Below are positions 33,351 through 45,535 of a DNA stretch of 64,000 nucleotides, piece by piece. Made by a program: the position numbers and the translations under genes. Positions within the stretch are counted from its first letter, which is position 1. Each line of letters opens with the position of its first letter. The notes beneath the pieces are model-generated. The model worked only from the letters and a program-made list of their open reading frames with translations, did no database searches and had not been told where the DNA came from. Origin of the DNA: Telopea speciosissima (taxonomy: Eukaryota; Streptophyta; Magnoliopsida; Proteales; Proteaceae); assembly GCF_018873765.1 (NCBI RefSeq), contig NC_057920.1, positions 10,863,307-10,927,306 on the forward strand, read 5' to 3'.

Positions 33351-34839
33351 AGAGGATTTCTTGAACACCGATTTGCGAGGGGGGGAGGGATAGGATCCAA
33401 TAACAACACCTGTGTTTTATTATTCTTCCCTGCCCCTTTATTATTGCATCATCGGATCTTTCCAATGCATAGGGGTATTTCATTGAATTTTGACAGGTAG
33501 ATTATCTCGACCATGACCTCTCTATCCAACGGCTTGAATCGGTTTGGCACTGTGCCGCATCATTCTGATTCAATCTGCAAAAAAGGTTTGAATCAGTCTG
33601 GCACTTTGTACTTTGTAGGCGGTTCAGGTTCAGGGTTTTGAAACGATGGGTTGAACCACTGATGCAAAATTGCAATCTGTAGATAAGAACACTTCCCAGA
33701 ATCACTATTAGCAAGCTGCAATAGTTTTCATTCATAATCTTTATATCGAATACCAACATCCTGATATATAGATTGGCGACAAGTCTGTTATGTGAAAAAG
33801 GAAAGAAAGATTTGATACATAATGTTCTTAATGTAGTTCCTTACCCTCACATTCTTTTGTATGGTTTTATTGTTAAAATATGCAGGGCATGATGAAGAGA
33901 TACAGCTAGTTCAGTGTCGAAATAATGCCAGGTTTTGTTCTTCTTTTCCCATTACTCATCAAGAAAAGCTTTTTTTTATTGGGTATTGTCAAATTCTCAA
34001 AAATTCATACATAATAAGTAGCATTTGTCAACAGAACGTAACAATATCACAATTTCCACCTTCACTCAAGGTAACATTAATCTATTTTCAAATAATCTTC
34101 TGTATCTTTACCTTGTGGCATCAATTGTAGTGGCTGCGTATAGAAGACAGATCCTTATGGATTGTTATTACAGTACCTTAAAATTTTTGTTATGCATTTA
34201 TGCTTCTTCCAACTAAAACTGGTATTGGTGCAGGTTTTGATCATCTGCAAGAGAGTTTGCAGAATTTTTAGACCTATGAAATAGCGAAAACTAGTATAGC
34301 AACATGAAACTTCTCGAAGAAAGTACGCTTGAGCCTATCTCAGCTTTGTTAGTAGGCATGTCAAGCTTTAGGAATCAAATAGGAGAAAGTAAAAGTCGGT
34401 CAAGGGGTTATAGTTGCATCCTCAAGTCTTCTTGGAATAGAACAATTACCATTTCAAGCAAACCCGTAGACTCACATGTGGTGATGAAGTAACAGAAAAC
34501 TGAAATCCTGGTAGTTTTACCTTATTTATGATGTAGAGCGGCAAAAATTTTCTAATTGAAACCATATGACCTCTCTAATGTGTACTTGAGTTTTAGCATA
34601 AATCTCCCACACATGCTTTCAACCATGTCCTTAGTTGAAAATTCATTATTTTTCCTCACCTTTGGCTCACATCCACCTGTAACCTAGTTACAGAATAGAA
34701 GATCTGGTTCTCTGGTCTATTTAATAACTCAAAAAACGAATGGCTTTCCCCTTATTTTTTGGGGTCATAGGGTTATTTTTGGTATTCTGGGATTTAATAT
34801 CTTTTATATGGTGTTTATTCAATTTTATTGTTTTTTTAG

Positions 34840-35016
34840 GAGCCATTGCTTAGAGCAATGGTTAAAGGTTTGGGCTGCCTGGGCAAATGCTGGGTTCGAG
34901 TCTTAAGGGCCATCACTTTGTGTAAAAAATGCAAAAGGTTAGGACTGACTCCAAAGTCACCCCTCCTAGGAACCCTGCATAGGTGGGACCAGCGCTGGGT
35001 AATGGACCCTCTTTTT
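34840..35016 (+). mobile_element. tRNA-derived SINE, T-rich tail
   Basis: An A-box-like GGTTAAAGGTTTGGGC and a B-box-like CTGGGTTCGAGTC lie at tRNA spacing. They are followed by a SINE body ending CAGCGCTGGGTAATGGACCC and a CTTTTTT run. No anticodon-arm structure of a working tRNA is evident. Confidence 0.55.
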
Positions 35017-36129
35017 TATATTTTAGGTTCGTTTAAGGTTCATAAGTTGAAATATGAGCCGATTGAAAACACATCTTTAGACAATGTTTTCAAGAATTTA
35101 CCTTGCCATGGATCATTCAGGTTCAGTGGTTGCCTTTCTGAAGAATCCAATTGCAAGGCAAGTCAATCGACCAGGAATGATCTACAAACCTGTGGACCTT
35201 TTGGTAATTTTCATTGATGACCTGGACAGTTGGACCACAACCGGTCCCCTGGCTCAGTTGTTTTTTAAAACTGTAGTGAACTTCAGAATCAAACTGTCAG
35301 TTCCTTCACATCATGGCTGTCTCCAGTTTAAACCTATGCCCTCTATTGTGAATTGACTTTGCTTATGTTCGTATATCCCACATCGTTTCCTTTTTGAGTC
35401 CGCTACTCTCTTGCCACCTTTGAGACACTTTAATGTTCCAAAGCAGCAGCCCAATATACTCCATCTGGTTAGCACAGTGGAAACTTCTGACCAAGTTATA
35501 GTGCTGAAATCCTTGGACCATCATAGTATGCCCCAGAAGGGTGAAACACGATAAAAACATGCATCTCATGTTCCTAATTACTTGTCGCATGCCTTATATA
35601 AATAATGATTTATTTGTATGGAGTGAAAAGATTTTTTTTAGCTTCTTTTTTGATAAATTATTTTGTTTTGAATTGACCAGACTAATTTTGTGGATTTATC
35701 TTCTTCTAATTAAACATTGGGAAAGTAGGCGAGCTCAAGTTACAATGAAATCTCCAATAGCTCCCTAAATATCAATTGTTTAAGATCTATCTGCCTTAAA
35801 CTGCAGTCATGCATCATATTATTTTCATGTTCTTCTATGGAGGTTCTCCCCCCCGTCCCCCCCCTCACCACACACCCCCAACCCCCCACCCTTCATGCAG
35901 GAAGTGATGGGCTTTAGAAGAGCCCTAATTTAAATAAGTATTTTAAATTATCACCATGGAGGCCCCATGGAGGCAAAATGATGAATTGACTGCTCATAAT
36001 GATACAAAACCGACTAACATCAACTCTTGTATGATGATATAACTATGTGTTGCTTACCGAAAAGGAAGAAATGATATCAAGCGTAGACACCATCTAATCA
36101 GAACATGTATATGGATCCCTTGTGTGTGT

Positions 36130-36158
36130 GTGTTGTGGGGGTTGGGGGGGGGGGGGGT
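36130..36158. repeat. (TG)n and G-run simple sequence
   Basis: TGTGTGTGTG is followed by a GGTTGGGG stretch and a G12 run. It is simple sequence only. Confidence 0.75.
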
Positions 36159-36353
36159 TGGTTGTAATCCATGTACCACGTGTGTGAAGCTTCTTCATGC
36201 CTGTGTATAATGCTAAAAGTTTTGAACCCTTTTATTTTTATGGGATCTTTGCCAAACCCCTTGGAGGAAAAGAATCTCTTTGAACCGTGTATGATAGTAG
36301 ATCTTCATTCATTAATCATCCAAGGATTTGTAAGTAATTTATGCTCTCTTTGT

Positions 36354-36960
36354 AGGGTTGCCCAGGAAGGCAAAGAATGCCGAAGGAGGTGGCTGAAAGG
36401 AGAAAACAACGACTATCAGAAGATCATGAAAATGTTGAACATGAAACAGAACCAGAACAACATGAGTAGGGTCTTGATACACCTGATATGCTTCCAAATG
36501 ATATTGTCAATCTGCTTGCAGCTCGTGAGAAGTATGTGATATTTGGCTTCTTCTTCTTCCTCTCCCTATCTCACACATGCACACACACACACGCATGAAT
36601 TCTTCTACATGCAGGAAAGTCTTCTTGCCAGATTCTGAGGAAGAGAAATTTGAGAAGAAGGGCACCCCCTAAAAGAGAAAGCACAAAAGCTCTGGGTGAG
36701 AATCCTCTTTCTTTCCTTTTGGTGAAGTAATGTTTTCTAGTTTCTTTTATTCAAGACAGTTTTTGAGTTGAATCTACTGGCCCAGGATGATGATCTGCAG
36801 ACCAGAACCTGTGATTTTGAAGGACATACCCCCAGCCCAATGCTTGCAGAACTCACTGGACTTCTTGAATAAAAGGAAAATGCAGGTTTCTAGATCATCA
36901 TCAGTTTTGGACAACCCCAACCAGGCATTACAGTCTCCTTTCGAAATGTGGCTTGTTAAG
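36354..36960 (+). other. Chain of exon-like blocks, unidentified gene remnant
   Basis: A TTTGTAG acceptor at 36354 opens a frame with MPKEVAERRKQR and, past a stop, MLPNDIVNLLAARE, then a GTATGT donor-like site. A second block follows TACATGCAG (36615) with VFLPDSEEEK and ends at GTGAGAA. A third holds LKDIPPAQCLQNSLDFL and VSRSSSVLDNPNQAL. Splice-like borders and coding-like composition suggest a real gene once stood here, but frame stops break it. I do not recognise the family. It might be the tail of the FRS-like gene or a separate gene. Confidence 0.38.
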
Positions 36961-37212
36961 TAAGACGTGAGATGTTAACAGAGCATATGTTATTGTTTCA
37001 ATAGTAATGAACTGAGATACCTTTTCCCAATGCTGTGCAACTAATTATATCGACTTATTGTTAATCTCTCATACTGTTTATATGCTCTTTGTTTGGGGCA
37101 ATTGGTGTCAAGTCTCAATGATTCAATTGAAATTGAAGGAGAGGGAAATGCTAGCCGTGCCTTTGGACAAACGCTCCTGGGGTGCGTTGGTCAATAAATT
37201 GGGCTCATGTGG

Positions 37213-37315
37213 CTGCGAGTATATGTCACGGTGGTTTGACCCCTGCGAGTATATGTCACAAAAATTGTCTACTGTTGATTGTTGACCCCTGCGAGTATAT
37301 GTCACGGTGGTTTGA
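37213..37315. repeat. Three copies of CTGCGAGTATATGTCAC
   Basis: The 17-mer recurs three times in about 100 bases, two copies with the extension GGTGGTTTGA. It looks like a short local duplication. Confidence 0.85.
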
Positions 37316-37729
37316 GTAGTGATTCTTGTGAATTGTGATAGCATTTCCTCATTGAGAAACCTGTTTCCTGGATGAAAATCCATCACAATATGCTTGTGGA
37401 GTGATTGAAATGATTCCATTATTTTTTCTTGGGAGGGGTTCTTGGTCTTATGTCTACTATGGCAAGGTAGATGGTAGTAAAATTTTGGGGACAGGTAGTT
37501 CCAGGGGTTGCCTGGTCACACGTTAAATTTCAGCTGAAACCAGGTAAGTCATATGGCAAAACAAAGCATTTGAAATTGACTAAACATGGGATGCTTACTA
37601 CTCAAGCTGTTGCGAAACATATTGTTAAACCTAATTCTGGTTTGATTAGCATTAATTGTTTTTCCCAACTATCGAAATGTGTTTGGAAAAATGTATATGG
37701 TGTATGATGTATACGTTTTATGTACTTTG

Positions 37730-40010
37730 TTAACCTAGTTTCTTTTTCTGTTCTTTAAAAAAAGTATTCTCTTAAAGGGACACAAGACCAATTTTTTTTC
37801 TTGGAAAGGCTCCCAACTTTGAAACCCTAAGATCATTATACACGGAATCTATCAAATTGGGCAAATCAAAGTTTTCAGACAAGTTGCCATAATTAAGGAC
37901 CCAATATCTATATCTTTATCAAGGATGGTATCAATGGAATGCAACAATTTAAGTTAGATGAATTTAAAGATTAAGTTTGTCAATGAAGCAATATGATGAT
38001 GAATGGAGAAGAAATCAAAGTGAAGTTTGAATATTTCAACTATGGTTAATAATATATATTCATTAGTGGAATCCAACAAAGTTCCCTCACTCAATTTCTA
38101 AAATAAATGGATTCCAACTACAAAACTTGACAAAATCCAAAATTTCCTTTTGACATCATTGGCTATATTAAAGGTCTATTTGTTACTTTGTTCATCTTTA
38201 ATGGAGAAAATATCCTGCAAGCCTGAGATTAGATTGTAAATAGTTCTGAAATATATTTGTTTTGATGTGTGAAAAAGAGAATAAAGGTCCTATAGGTGGT
38301 CCATGTAGCTAGCCAGGCTTGGTTGGATGGATCTGTTTAGTAGCTACATAAAGTGTCAGATCTGGCCATTCGAAACACTCAATAGATAAGTGACTCTTTG
38401 GATTACCCATAGTATTTTCCTTGGGTAAAAGTACAATTCAATTTATGACCTCATTCTTTATGTAAAACATTGATTTTTCCAAGAATTTTTTTTTAAGGAA
38501 AAAGGTTTTCTGAACCGCTACAGGCAGGGTATACTTGCACCTTTGCGTCTGTCTCTCTCTTCACATGAAATATCTTTTCTAGTTTTTAATGTATGATATT
38601 ATTTTGTCGCACTCTATTGGTACGCTCCCTTTGCCGGGTTCTATTGAGTTTGAAATTTACCACTGAATAGAGGTTGTCATGGACTATATCTCCATAGACA
38701 CCATACTATTATAGTAGTATGGGTTTCCATCTTTCCCTATAAAACTCATACGAATGCTCCTATGCTCCTAGTGCCTGGATCAGCTATCCGTATGTCTATG
38801 CTACATGTACAATTAGGTGATGACAAGCATCTACGTACAGGTAGGTGACCCAGTTTCATGCCCTATGCTTATACTCATGGGATCTAGATTTTACTCTTTT
38901 TAAGTTTTTTATAAGAGATTGCTGGCTGGTCGCATGGGCCCTGCACTAGTTCGGGGGCTAATGAGAACGTGTGCCAGAGCATCAACATGGATAGATTTTT
39001 TTTATTCCTTGGGGTGGGTGGTAATTTCACACACTCCTGCATCTAAATGCGAGGGTTCTTCCATTAAATTTTATACTCTTCAAGATCTTCATGTAGTAGG
39101 ACTGTAAGAGGGCAATGACAAAGTTTGGAGATGAGCTAAGGCTGCAAGTGAAACCCATTTTATCAACACTCATTTGGAAGGTAAGGGTAAATATCTTATA
39201 CTATTTAGCCTAGACAGGGAGGGTAAGGGTAAGATTTTTTTTTATGGAAACAAAAATATATTAATTAGGGAAAAAAAGGGTAAGAATTTATTCTGACCCC
39301 CTCCTTACACTTTCACCTACCTAGTTATATTATGGGATAAAGTTTTCTAATGGCGTATCCTATGCTAGCACCCCCTCTCTCTGTCTCTCTCCTCTCCCTA
39401 TGAGATAACCTCTCTACCCCTCTTATTGATTAAATCGATAGTGGTGCTCATAGACTCTCACTTGCCCGCGTAGCCTCTATTATCGGGCAGGTATATATTC
39501 TGTTTAGCTCAACCTGCATATTTTTCGGATGTCTCCGAAGAGACCATCCTGCATATATATTTTTGGCTTAGCCTGAGCCTTACCCATCCTGGGCCCATTC
39601 CTAAACTATGCAAGACCCAAGCATGAAGGAATAATGTAATATTATGTAGGGAAGAGGATTGCTACACTGCCCTTGTATAAATTCCTTTATATCCTCCTTA
39701 CATAATAGATAGAGACCCACACTCACATTTCTCTCTCCTATTCTGACCATATGGGCCCCATATAGATGGTATAATTTTCCAATCCCTCATTGATTGCAGT
39801 GTGCAAATTTCTTCTTACACTGTCCTTGTAAGAAATTCACTATTGTGTATATATTATTAGGGAGAGTGATAGGCACGACAGCTGTGACACCGACGGAAGC
39901 GCAGGCAACGTACCTAACCTTTTCCCATATTTGTTAAATTGTATTAGGAAATTCAACAACAAAAAAAAAATTTGTATTAGGAAATTAGGTACAACATAAT
40001 AAAATATTTT
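37730..40010. other. Gene-free AT-rich stretch
   Basis: No coding resemblance. A degenerate foldback piece lies at about 38915-39065, related in its inner words to 52985-53120 and 55950-56095. A perfect hairpin, CCATACTATTATAGTAGTATGG, occurs at about 38701-38722. Confidence 0.45.
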
Positions 40011-40020
40011 TTTGGTGGAG

Positions 40021-40183
40021 CATTCTCTGTGGGGGAGTGTAGGGACACGTGTGGGGGGCCAACGAGACAGTGCGCAAAAGCACCTTGGGGAGCAGGATTT
40101 CCGCCAATCATAGCGGGTTGGGCGGTAATTTGCCCCCCACTATGTTTGGGTGTGGGCGGTACATTCCCCCACAAAGAACTTTT
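40021..40183. repeat. Mutator-like MITE, TTCTCTGTGGGGG ends
   Basis: TTCTCTGTGGGGGAGTGTA on the left pairs with TTCTTTGTGGGGGAATGTA read inward from the right. The flanks ATATTTTTT and ATATTTTTA are near-identical nine-mers. The end sequence is shared with 53390-53525 and 61463-61565. Confidence 0.65.
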
Positions 40184-40359
40184 CTTCTATATTTTTACCC
40201 TTATCCTGACAGGTAAAGATAAGAACATTTTACCTATGATAGAATTGAATAGGGTCTGATCAAAACCATTTTTAGTTCCTAGGCTTGGATAGAATTGAAT
40301 TGGTTTGATTTAATTAGATATTTTATATCTATTTTTTTAGTCTCTTTTTCCATAAGCTG

Positions 40360-40820
40360 GGAGGTACTTCATTTCAATTTTTGGAGCCCTCTAGGGTGAT
40401 TAGACATGGATACCCGTTGAGTCCATCTATTTTCATTATTGTGATGGAAGTGTTTTCTCGTCTTTTATTTGCTTATAGAGATTCAGGTTTGTTTTGTGAT
40501 ATTAAAGTTTTTATTTTTGATAAAGGTTTCGTAACATTAAAGTAACTCCATCTTCTTTTTGTCGATGATATTTTTATTTTTTATCCTGTCACCACAAATG
40601 ATATTACGACGATTTGTTGTCTTTTTTTTGATGAAAATTATAATTTGTTGTCTGGACTTATAGGACAATATATTTACTTTAGTAAAAGTGGTTTGTTCTT
40701 TAGCTGAAACGTTCCTCAATAGGAGAGGTTTGGACTTGGCTTCTATTATTGGTAGTAAGGAGATGCCTTGTGATTCAATCTACTTAGAAATAATTCTCTT
40801 TTACCCTTTGTTCCCTTGTT
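40360..40820 (+). mobile_element. LINE reverse transcriptase fragment
   Basis: The plus strand reads GYPLSPSIFIIVMEVFSRLL, then, after frame changes, LLFVDDIFIF (the catalytic F-x-D-D block), LSGLIGQYIYFSKS and NRRGLDLASIIG. These are in the order and spacing of plant L1 reverse transcriptases. The fragment has several frame breaks and no LINE ends. Confidence 0.72.
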
Positions 40821-41158
40821 GGGTGACTCAATCACATTATGATACAATTGGTTTGGTAGTTAAAGTTGTGTGATTGTATCATTCAACCTTTTCACAAATT
40901 GATACAATTGTGGGTGAAGATTGAATCTTGTAATTTATTAACCAGAGCTGAAGAAAGACCCGAGAAAATTTGTATGTAAAATGTTCGATTGAAAGTCCCA
41001 AAGAAATCAACTTAATTTCATAGCTCGATTCATATTCTTAACACAGTTTTCTTTTCTAAAGGTAATTGTAGGTAGGGTTGGCTAAACCCATTCCCATTCA
41101 CGTACAAAAGTACAACCAACACAACTTATTACTGTACAAAAACTGAAGAAAGAAACAA

Positions 41159-41213
41159 CCGGCCGGCCGGAAGGTCGTCCGTCCGTCCATCCGTCCGTTC
41201 GTCCATCCATCCG
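41159..41213. repeat. (GTCC)n / (ATCC)n tetranucleotide repeat
   Basis: Alternating CCGT/CCAT units (GTCCGTCCGTCCATCC and similar) cover about 55 bases, next to GGCCGGCCGG. The site is just 3' of the small gene at 41397-41711, probably in its untranslated tail. Confidence 0.85.
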
Positions 41214-41393
41214 GCGAGAGAGCCTTCCCTTCTCCCCCCAAAGAAAAAGGAAAAAGAGAAAATCTGTCGAAGTGAGCGATGAATGTGTGGGTTTTACGCC
41301 GAAACAAACGGAGCCTTGGAAAACCCACATGAGGAACGAGTTAAGCACCGCCAGCAGCTGAGGGTTTAAAATGTTTGCAGGTGGAGATGGCGT

Positions 41394-41711
41394 CTAAGGA
41401 GCAGAGAAAGCATCGTCGAGCCAGCTGTGGCCGTGAATGTGGACGGTGACATTATCAGTAGGTTCAGCTTCCTTCAAGGGGGTGTTCAACAACGCCTGGA
41501 GAGCGTTACTAACCTTGTTTACCCTTTTACGATGACGGATACGACGGAGGATTTGATCTTTGTCGAGGGTCTCTGAGGATTGAGAAGGTTTCAGGTAAAG
41601 GCAGCTGCTCACTGTGTTTAGGGTTTCTGTTTCTTCTCTTTCCTCTGTGTTGGATTTAATCCTCCCTTCTTCTACAAAGCTTGACTTCTTTTTGGAAGCC
41701 ATGAACGCCAT
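41394..41711 (-). CDS. Small uncharacterised plant protein (RRIRHRKRVNKV / WLDDAFSAP type)
   Basis: A single-exon minus-strand frame of 105 codons from ATG 41711. The middle has a basic helix RRIRHRKRVNKV followed by SNALQALL, and the C-terminus is WLDDAFSAP. I recall short unnamed plant proteins with this pattern, but no function. An upstream ATG at 41765 is also open (123 codons), but a TATA box at 41794-41787 puts transcription start at about 41763, too late to include it. The ATG at 41711 has a good context (AAAATGGCG); one at 41702 is a further option. The basic helix could suit nucleic-acid or protein binding, which is speculation. Confidence 0.7.
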   Translation of the reverse strand: MAFMASKKKSSFVEEGRIKSNTEEREETETLNTVSSCLYLKPSQSSETLDKDQILRRIRHRKRVNKVSNALQALLNTPLKEAEPTDNVTVHIHGHSWLDDAFSAP

Positions 41712-41786
41712 TTTTATCCAAATAAAGAATGAATCACTACTTGTAGAACTCGAGAAGAGTGTCACTATGATCTCTGCGTCTTAGTG

Positions 41787-41794
41787 TTTTTATA
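41787..41794 (-). promoter_or_regulatory. TATA box of the small protein gene
   Basis: The minus strand reads CCTATAAAAACAC. It stands about 80 bases upstream of the preferred ATG (41711) and only about 25 from the alternative ATG (41765), which decides the start. Confidence 0.65.
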
Positions 41795-42345
41795 GGGTTA
41801 GTTGATCGGTGGCTTTATGCTTTTTTCTGAGAAGCGGCGGTTTCAAGAATTGGGGTAACACCGGTGGTTTCTGGACGAAAGGCGGTTTTGAGTGGATACA
41901 ATTTTATCTGTACTCAATCAAGTTGGGCCTTGCAACCCCAAAAAAATAAATTTTGGGCCCACCTTGTTTTCATATAAGAATCTGATATGATGTTAGGTGG
42001 GTCCTTCTTTTATATATATGTACTGACGATAATACAGTACCCACTGGGCCCTACAAATTTGATCTCCGTAGATAATTCTAGTAAATTGATCTGAGATAGC
42101 AGATGACCGTCTGATGGTGATCAAAGAGAGAGTAAAACTGTGGGACTCCCACGTGTGCTTTGGTGATTGTGGGACGTTGTTCCCACTGATTCAATTTTTT
42201 AAAAAACAATGGGCACCTACCCATACACAATTCACTTGCTGGTTTGGTATATTGTATATAGTTAGAATGGGAGATTGAACCAAACAATGGGCGCGTTTGA
42301 AACTCTTTTATAGGGTTTCACTTACCTAAAGAAAGCTGATATGTT

Positions 42346-43160
42346 ATGTGTTTAATGGGGTTTGATCTAGTGTATGAACGTTAAATTGGGTTAGCGTAGT
42401 ATGGGATAAGTGAAAAGACTTGATTTAACGTGTTCTATCAATTTTGGAGCTTTTGGTGTATCGATCAAGTATCTAATATTTGGTATTTAAGTCAATCGCC
42501 ACGTCACATATTTAAACCAAGAAAAGAGCTACCTAGGAGTAGAGTGAAAGCCATTAAGAAAGGATTACCTGTCACCAAACAAATATCTTGAAGAATGGAG
42601 CCACTTGGAAAGGGCTACCTACTGTCAGAGTGAGAGCTGCATAGAGTGAGATCCACTAAAGACAACAACTGCGGCAGCGTAGTGGTCTATTATGTATTTA
42701 ATGGGATTTGATCTAGTGTATAGATGATAGATTGGGTCTGTTGAGGTTTTTTGGTGTCTTTGACTTCTGATGATGGACTGTTGTGTGGGTATTTCGGTAA
42801 ATTTTTTGTATAGAGTTTCGCTATAAATCTATAGCGAGAGTTCTTTCTCAGTAATGCAAAATCTGAGAGAGGTGTGAGGAACGCGCGTATGTAATTCTAT
42901 TTTCCCCATTGATAGTAAAACAGATCTCATCTCATCGTGGACATAGACAATCTTACCGAACCACGTAAATCTTTGTGCACATTATGTGATTGTATTTCCG
43001 CTTTTCTATTACTTTCTTGCATCATGTCAGGGTTCAACAGGATCAGCCTAATATGAGATAAATTAAAAATTTTAATTTAATACGTTCCATCAAACTCTGA
43101 ATCTTTTAACAATATCAATCAAGTACCTAACATGAAACCATAAATCAAGAGTCTAATAGA
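42346..43160. repeat. Two direct copies of an unknown unit, about 340 bp apart
   Basis: Copy 1 (about 42346-42485) and copy 2 (42688-42738 plus 43040-43160) share TTTAATGGGGTTTGATCTAG-like sequence, then a GATAAGT/GATAAAT block, GTTCTATCAA/GTTCCATCAA and GATCAAGTATCTAA/AATCAAGTACCTAA. Copy 2 is split by a solo LTR. The nature of the unit is unknown. Confidence 0.7.
42739..43039. mobile_element. Solo LTR, copia type
   Basis: A 301-bp element with TGTTGA...TCAACA ends and no internal region. Its 3' half holds the GTGGACATAGACAATCTTAC / CCACGTAAATCTTTGTG stretch typical of plant copia LTRs. The flanks GGGTC (42734-42738) and GGATC (43040-43044) match at 4 of 5 bases. The matching copy 1 sequence has no insertion at this spot, so it shows the empty site. 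It arose by recombination between two LTRs, and the age is moderate. Confidence 0.82.
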
Positions 43161-44850
43161 GTCAGGTGACGGTGTTATCCACTACAATTTAGGATTATCT
43201 AATTTTAATTTTTTTTGTTTGGGTAAAAGGATTATCTAATCTTTTATCTCCCAATAAGCCGCGCTTCCTTGGGAACCCAAAGTTGATTCTTTGACAAGGA
43301 AAGGCGTCCAGTTTTGCATCTCCGGAGTTTTGAAATTGCCTTTCCTGCCTCGTGGGTTTCTTCAAAAACTGGGGGCCCGTAAGGCCCGAGACCACTTTGC
43401 TCTTTTTCTTTAAAATTTTTATTTGCCAAGAGGGCCCATGGTTTCTAACTTTCTATCTGAAAACTTATACCCCTAAAAAAAATAATATTATATCACATCT
43501 GTCAAACTCGTGTTAACTCAAACAATGTCGGTCACATATATAGCAAATGTATCTGCCGAGCAACTTTTACCAAAAAAAAATTTCTGCCCAACAAGCAACC
43601 CTCAAGTATGGGAGGAATCCCCCGATCCTGATACCATGTTAATACAGTAGTGGTGAAACGGTACGGGTCAGGGGTATAATAGTAAAAAATTTTGATTTTC
43701 TTTTTTAAGAAAAACAAGGAACAAAACTATTTGATACAGACCGATCCGTACCGATATGTATCAATTTCAAGAGTGACTGGTGGTAACTTGTACTAAAACC
43801 ATGTGTCAAATGGTTGGTTTGATTCAGTTTAAATAATTGAGTGGTGTCAACTGGTTTTATCTTATCAGTTTTGGTTGGGCCTAATCAGTCCCCACTAATT
43901 TAAAACCTTGCACCTATATTGACTGTTTAGTTAATCATACCTACTAGGCCAAACATGGACACGTTTCTATTGGATAGGCGATTCGTAATCGGTCTCATGT
44001 TAATCAGGTTATTCGGGATGTGAACGGGCTATAATCAAGCAATAAATGATTAGGTAACAGTGTCGGTTGGGCACCTATTAGGGTACAACCAAAACACCAA
44101 GAACGATCGGTCTAGGTTTGCATTGGGCCGTTTACTAACCAGTTGGTCCAATGTCAAGCTTTATCAGGTCAGTTTTCGGTCGGACTTACCGATTTGGACC
44201 AGTACTTGACACCCCTATTTAGGGGATTACAATCCTCTGCAATTCCTTCATCTTGTGGTGCCTTTGCGAGTCTGCGAGCTCGATTAACCCATATTTTTTT
44301 CTCTTTCTTCTAGAGCTCGACACTGTTGGATGTCGCATCTTCATGTGTCAAGCTCTTAGGCCTGAACTGCAAGGCACCGCAAGATTAAGGCATTTTAGAG
44401 GATTTTTTTTCCCTATATAGGACTACCAAAATGATGCATGAGACTATATTAAGGGGTGCATAGACAAACATGGGGGCAAGGGTCTATACAAATCAGAATT
44501 GCCACATCATTCTTCCATGTGCTAACAATATAGGTCATACTGATTTGAAGATCGGATCCAGGCGTGGTGGAACCATTTCCCCATATTCTGGTAGTTCTGC
44601 TGGAGATGGAGAATTTATTCATCTATGAGACCAAAGGGAGAGAGGGCCATGGGAAATGGTAGCCCATGATATAGGCCCATTGGGAAGACTTTATAAGATT
44701 AGATCAGCCCATTTAGCATCTACAAGTACAATCTGAGGCCCCTAAGGCCCTAACCCATTATACTCCACAGTCCACACTTCCCGCAAAAGAAGGGGACATT
44801 TCTGCTGGTGCCGGTCACCCTAGAAATAAATGCCTTTTTGCATCCTTTAT
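43160..44850. other. Gene-free stretch rich in low-copy repeats
   Basis: No coding resemblance. A TATCGG-type piece (43730-43765) and a right-hand hAT-like end (GACACCCCTATTT at about 44205) are seen. The rest is AT-rich with pyrimidine runs. Confidence 0.45.
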
Positions 44851-45439
44851 GATAAGGGATAGAGGTGTCAATTTCAGGTCTGGCCTTACCGAACCTGCCC
44901 GAATAATACCTGAACCGGACCAATCCGATTTATAATCGGTTGTTCACTTGTTCCCAATGTACAGTTTAGAACCGTGGGGCACCCGACCGAAGCCCAACCC
45001 TTTAGGGAAATACGAATTTCCTAATTTACCCCCAAAGCCCAAAGGATTTGAAACGACCCAAGCCACGACCCTTTATTCAGGCGACTGATTTTGACTGTGC
45101 TTCTTTACTCAGTGCTTCGCCAATGCAACCCACCACGGCACCAATAGTCCACTGATTTGTGCCTTTGCCGCTGCAATCCACCACGGCACGTTGGCACCAC
45201 CATTTTTTGGTTTTCGCCGCTGCAACCCACCACTTCACTTGATTTAGGATATGATGAAAATAAGAGTATGTACTTCTTGCTTCTTAAATTTCTAGTTTGC
45301 ATAAATAATAACTTCAAGCACCATTTATTTAATTTTACTTTAATGTACATGTTTAACAGGATAAAGAGGCATTTGCTATTGCTCAAGCACTGAAGGCAAA
45401 TGACGATTTGGCAAACTGGCAATCATCGTATTTAAAGAC

Positions 45440-45535
45440 CGTTGCACCCCTGGGCATTTCCATCTTTCCAAGGGGCACAGTGGTCATTTCGCACACCCGG
45501 TGTCTGGGCACAGGGGCAGCGTGGGCTGCGTGATA
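45440..45535. repeat. MITE scrap inside the hAT element
   Basis: GGTCATTTCGCACACCCGGTGTCTGGGCACAGGGGCAG-type sequence, with words shared with the foldback at 5916-6050 and the repeat near 640-725. Only one arm is clear. Confidence 0.4.

Noticed and set aside
41082-41348. Minus-strand frame with DGRTDGWTDGRP
   Set aside because: It is the tetranucleotide repeat in translation, with no family resemblance, and it lies in the likely untranslated tail of the small gene.
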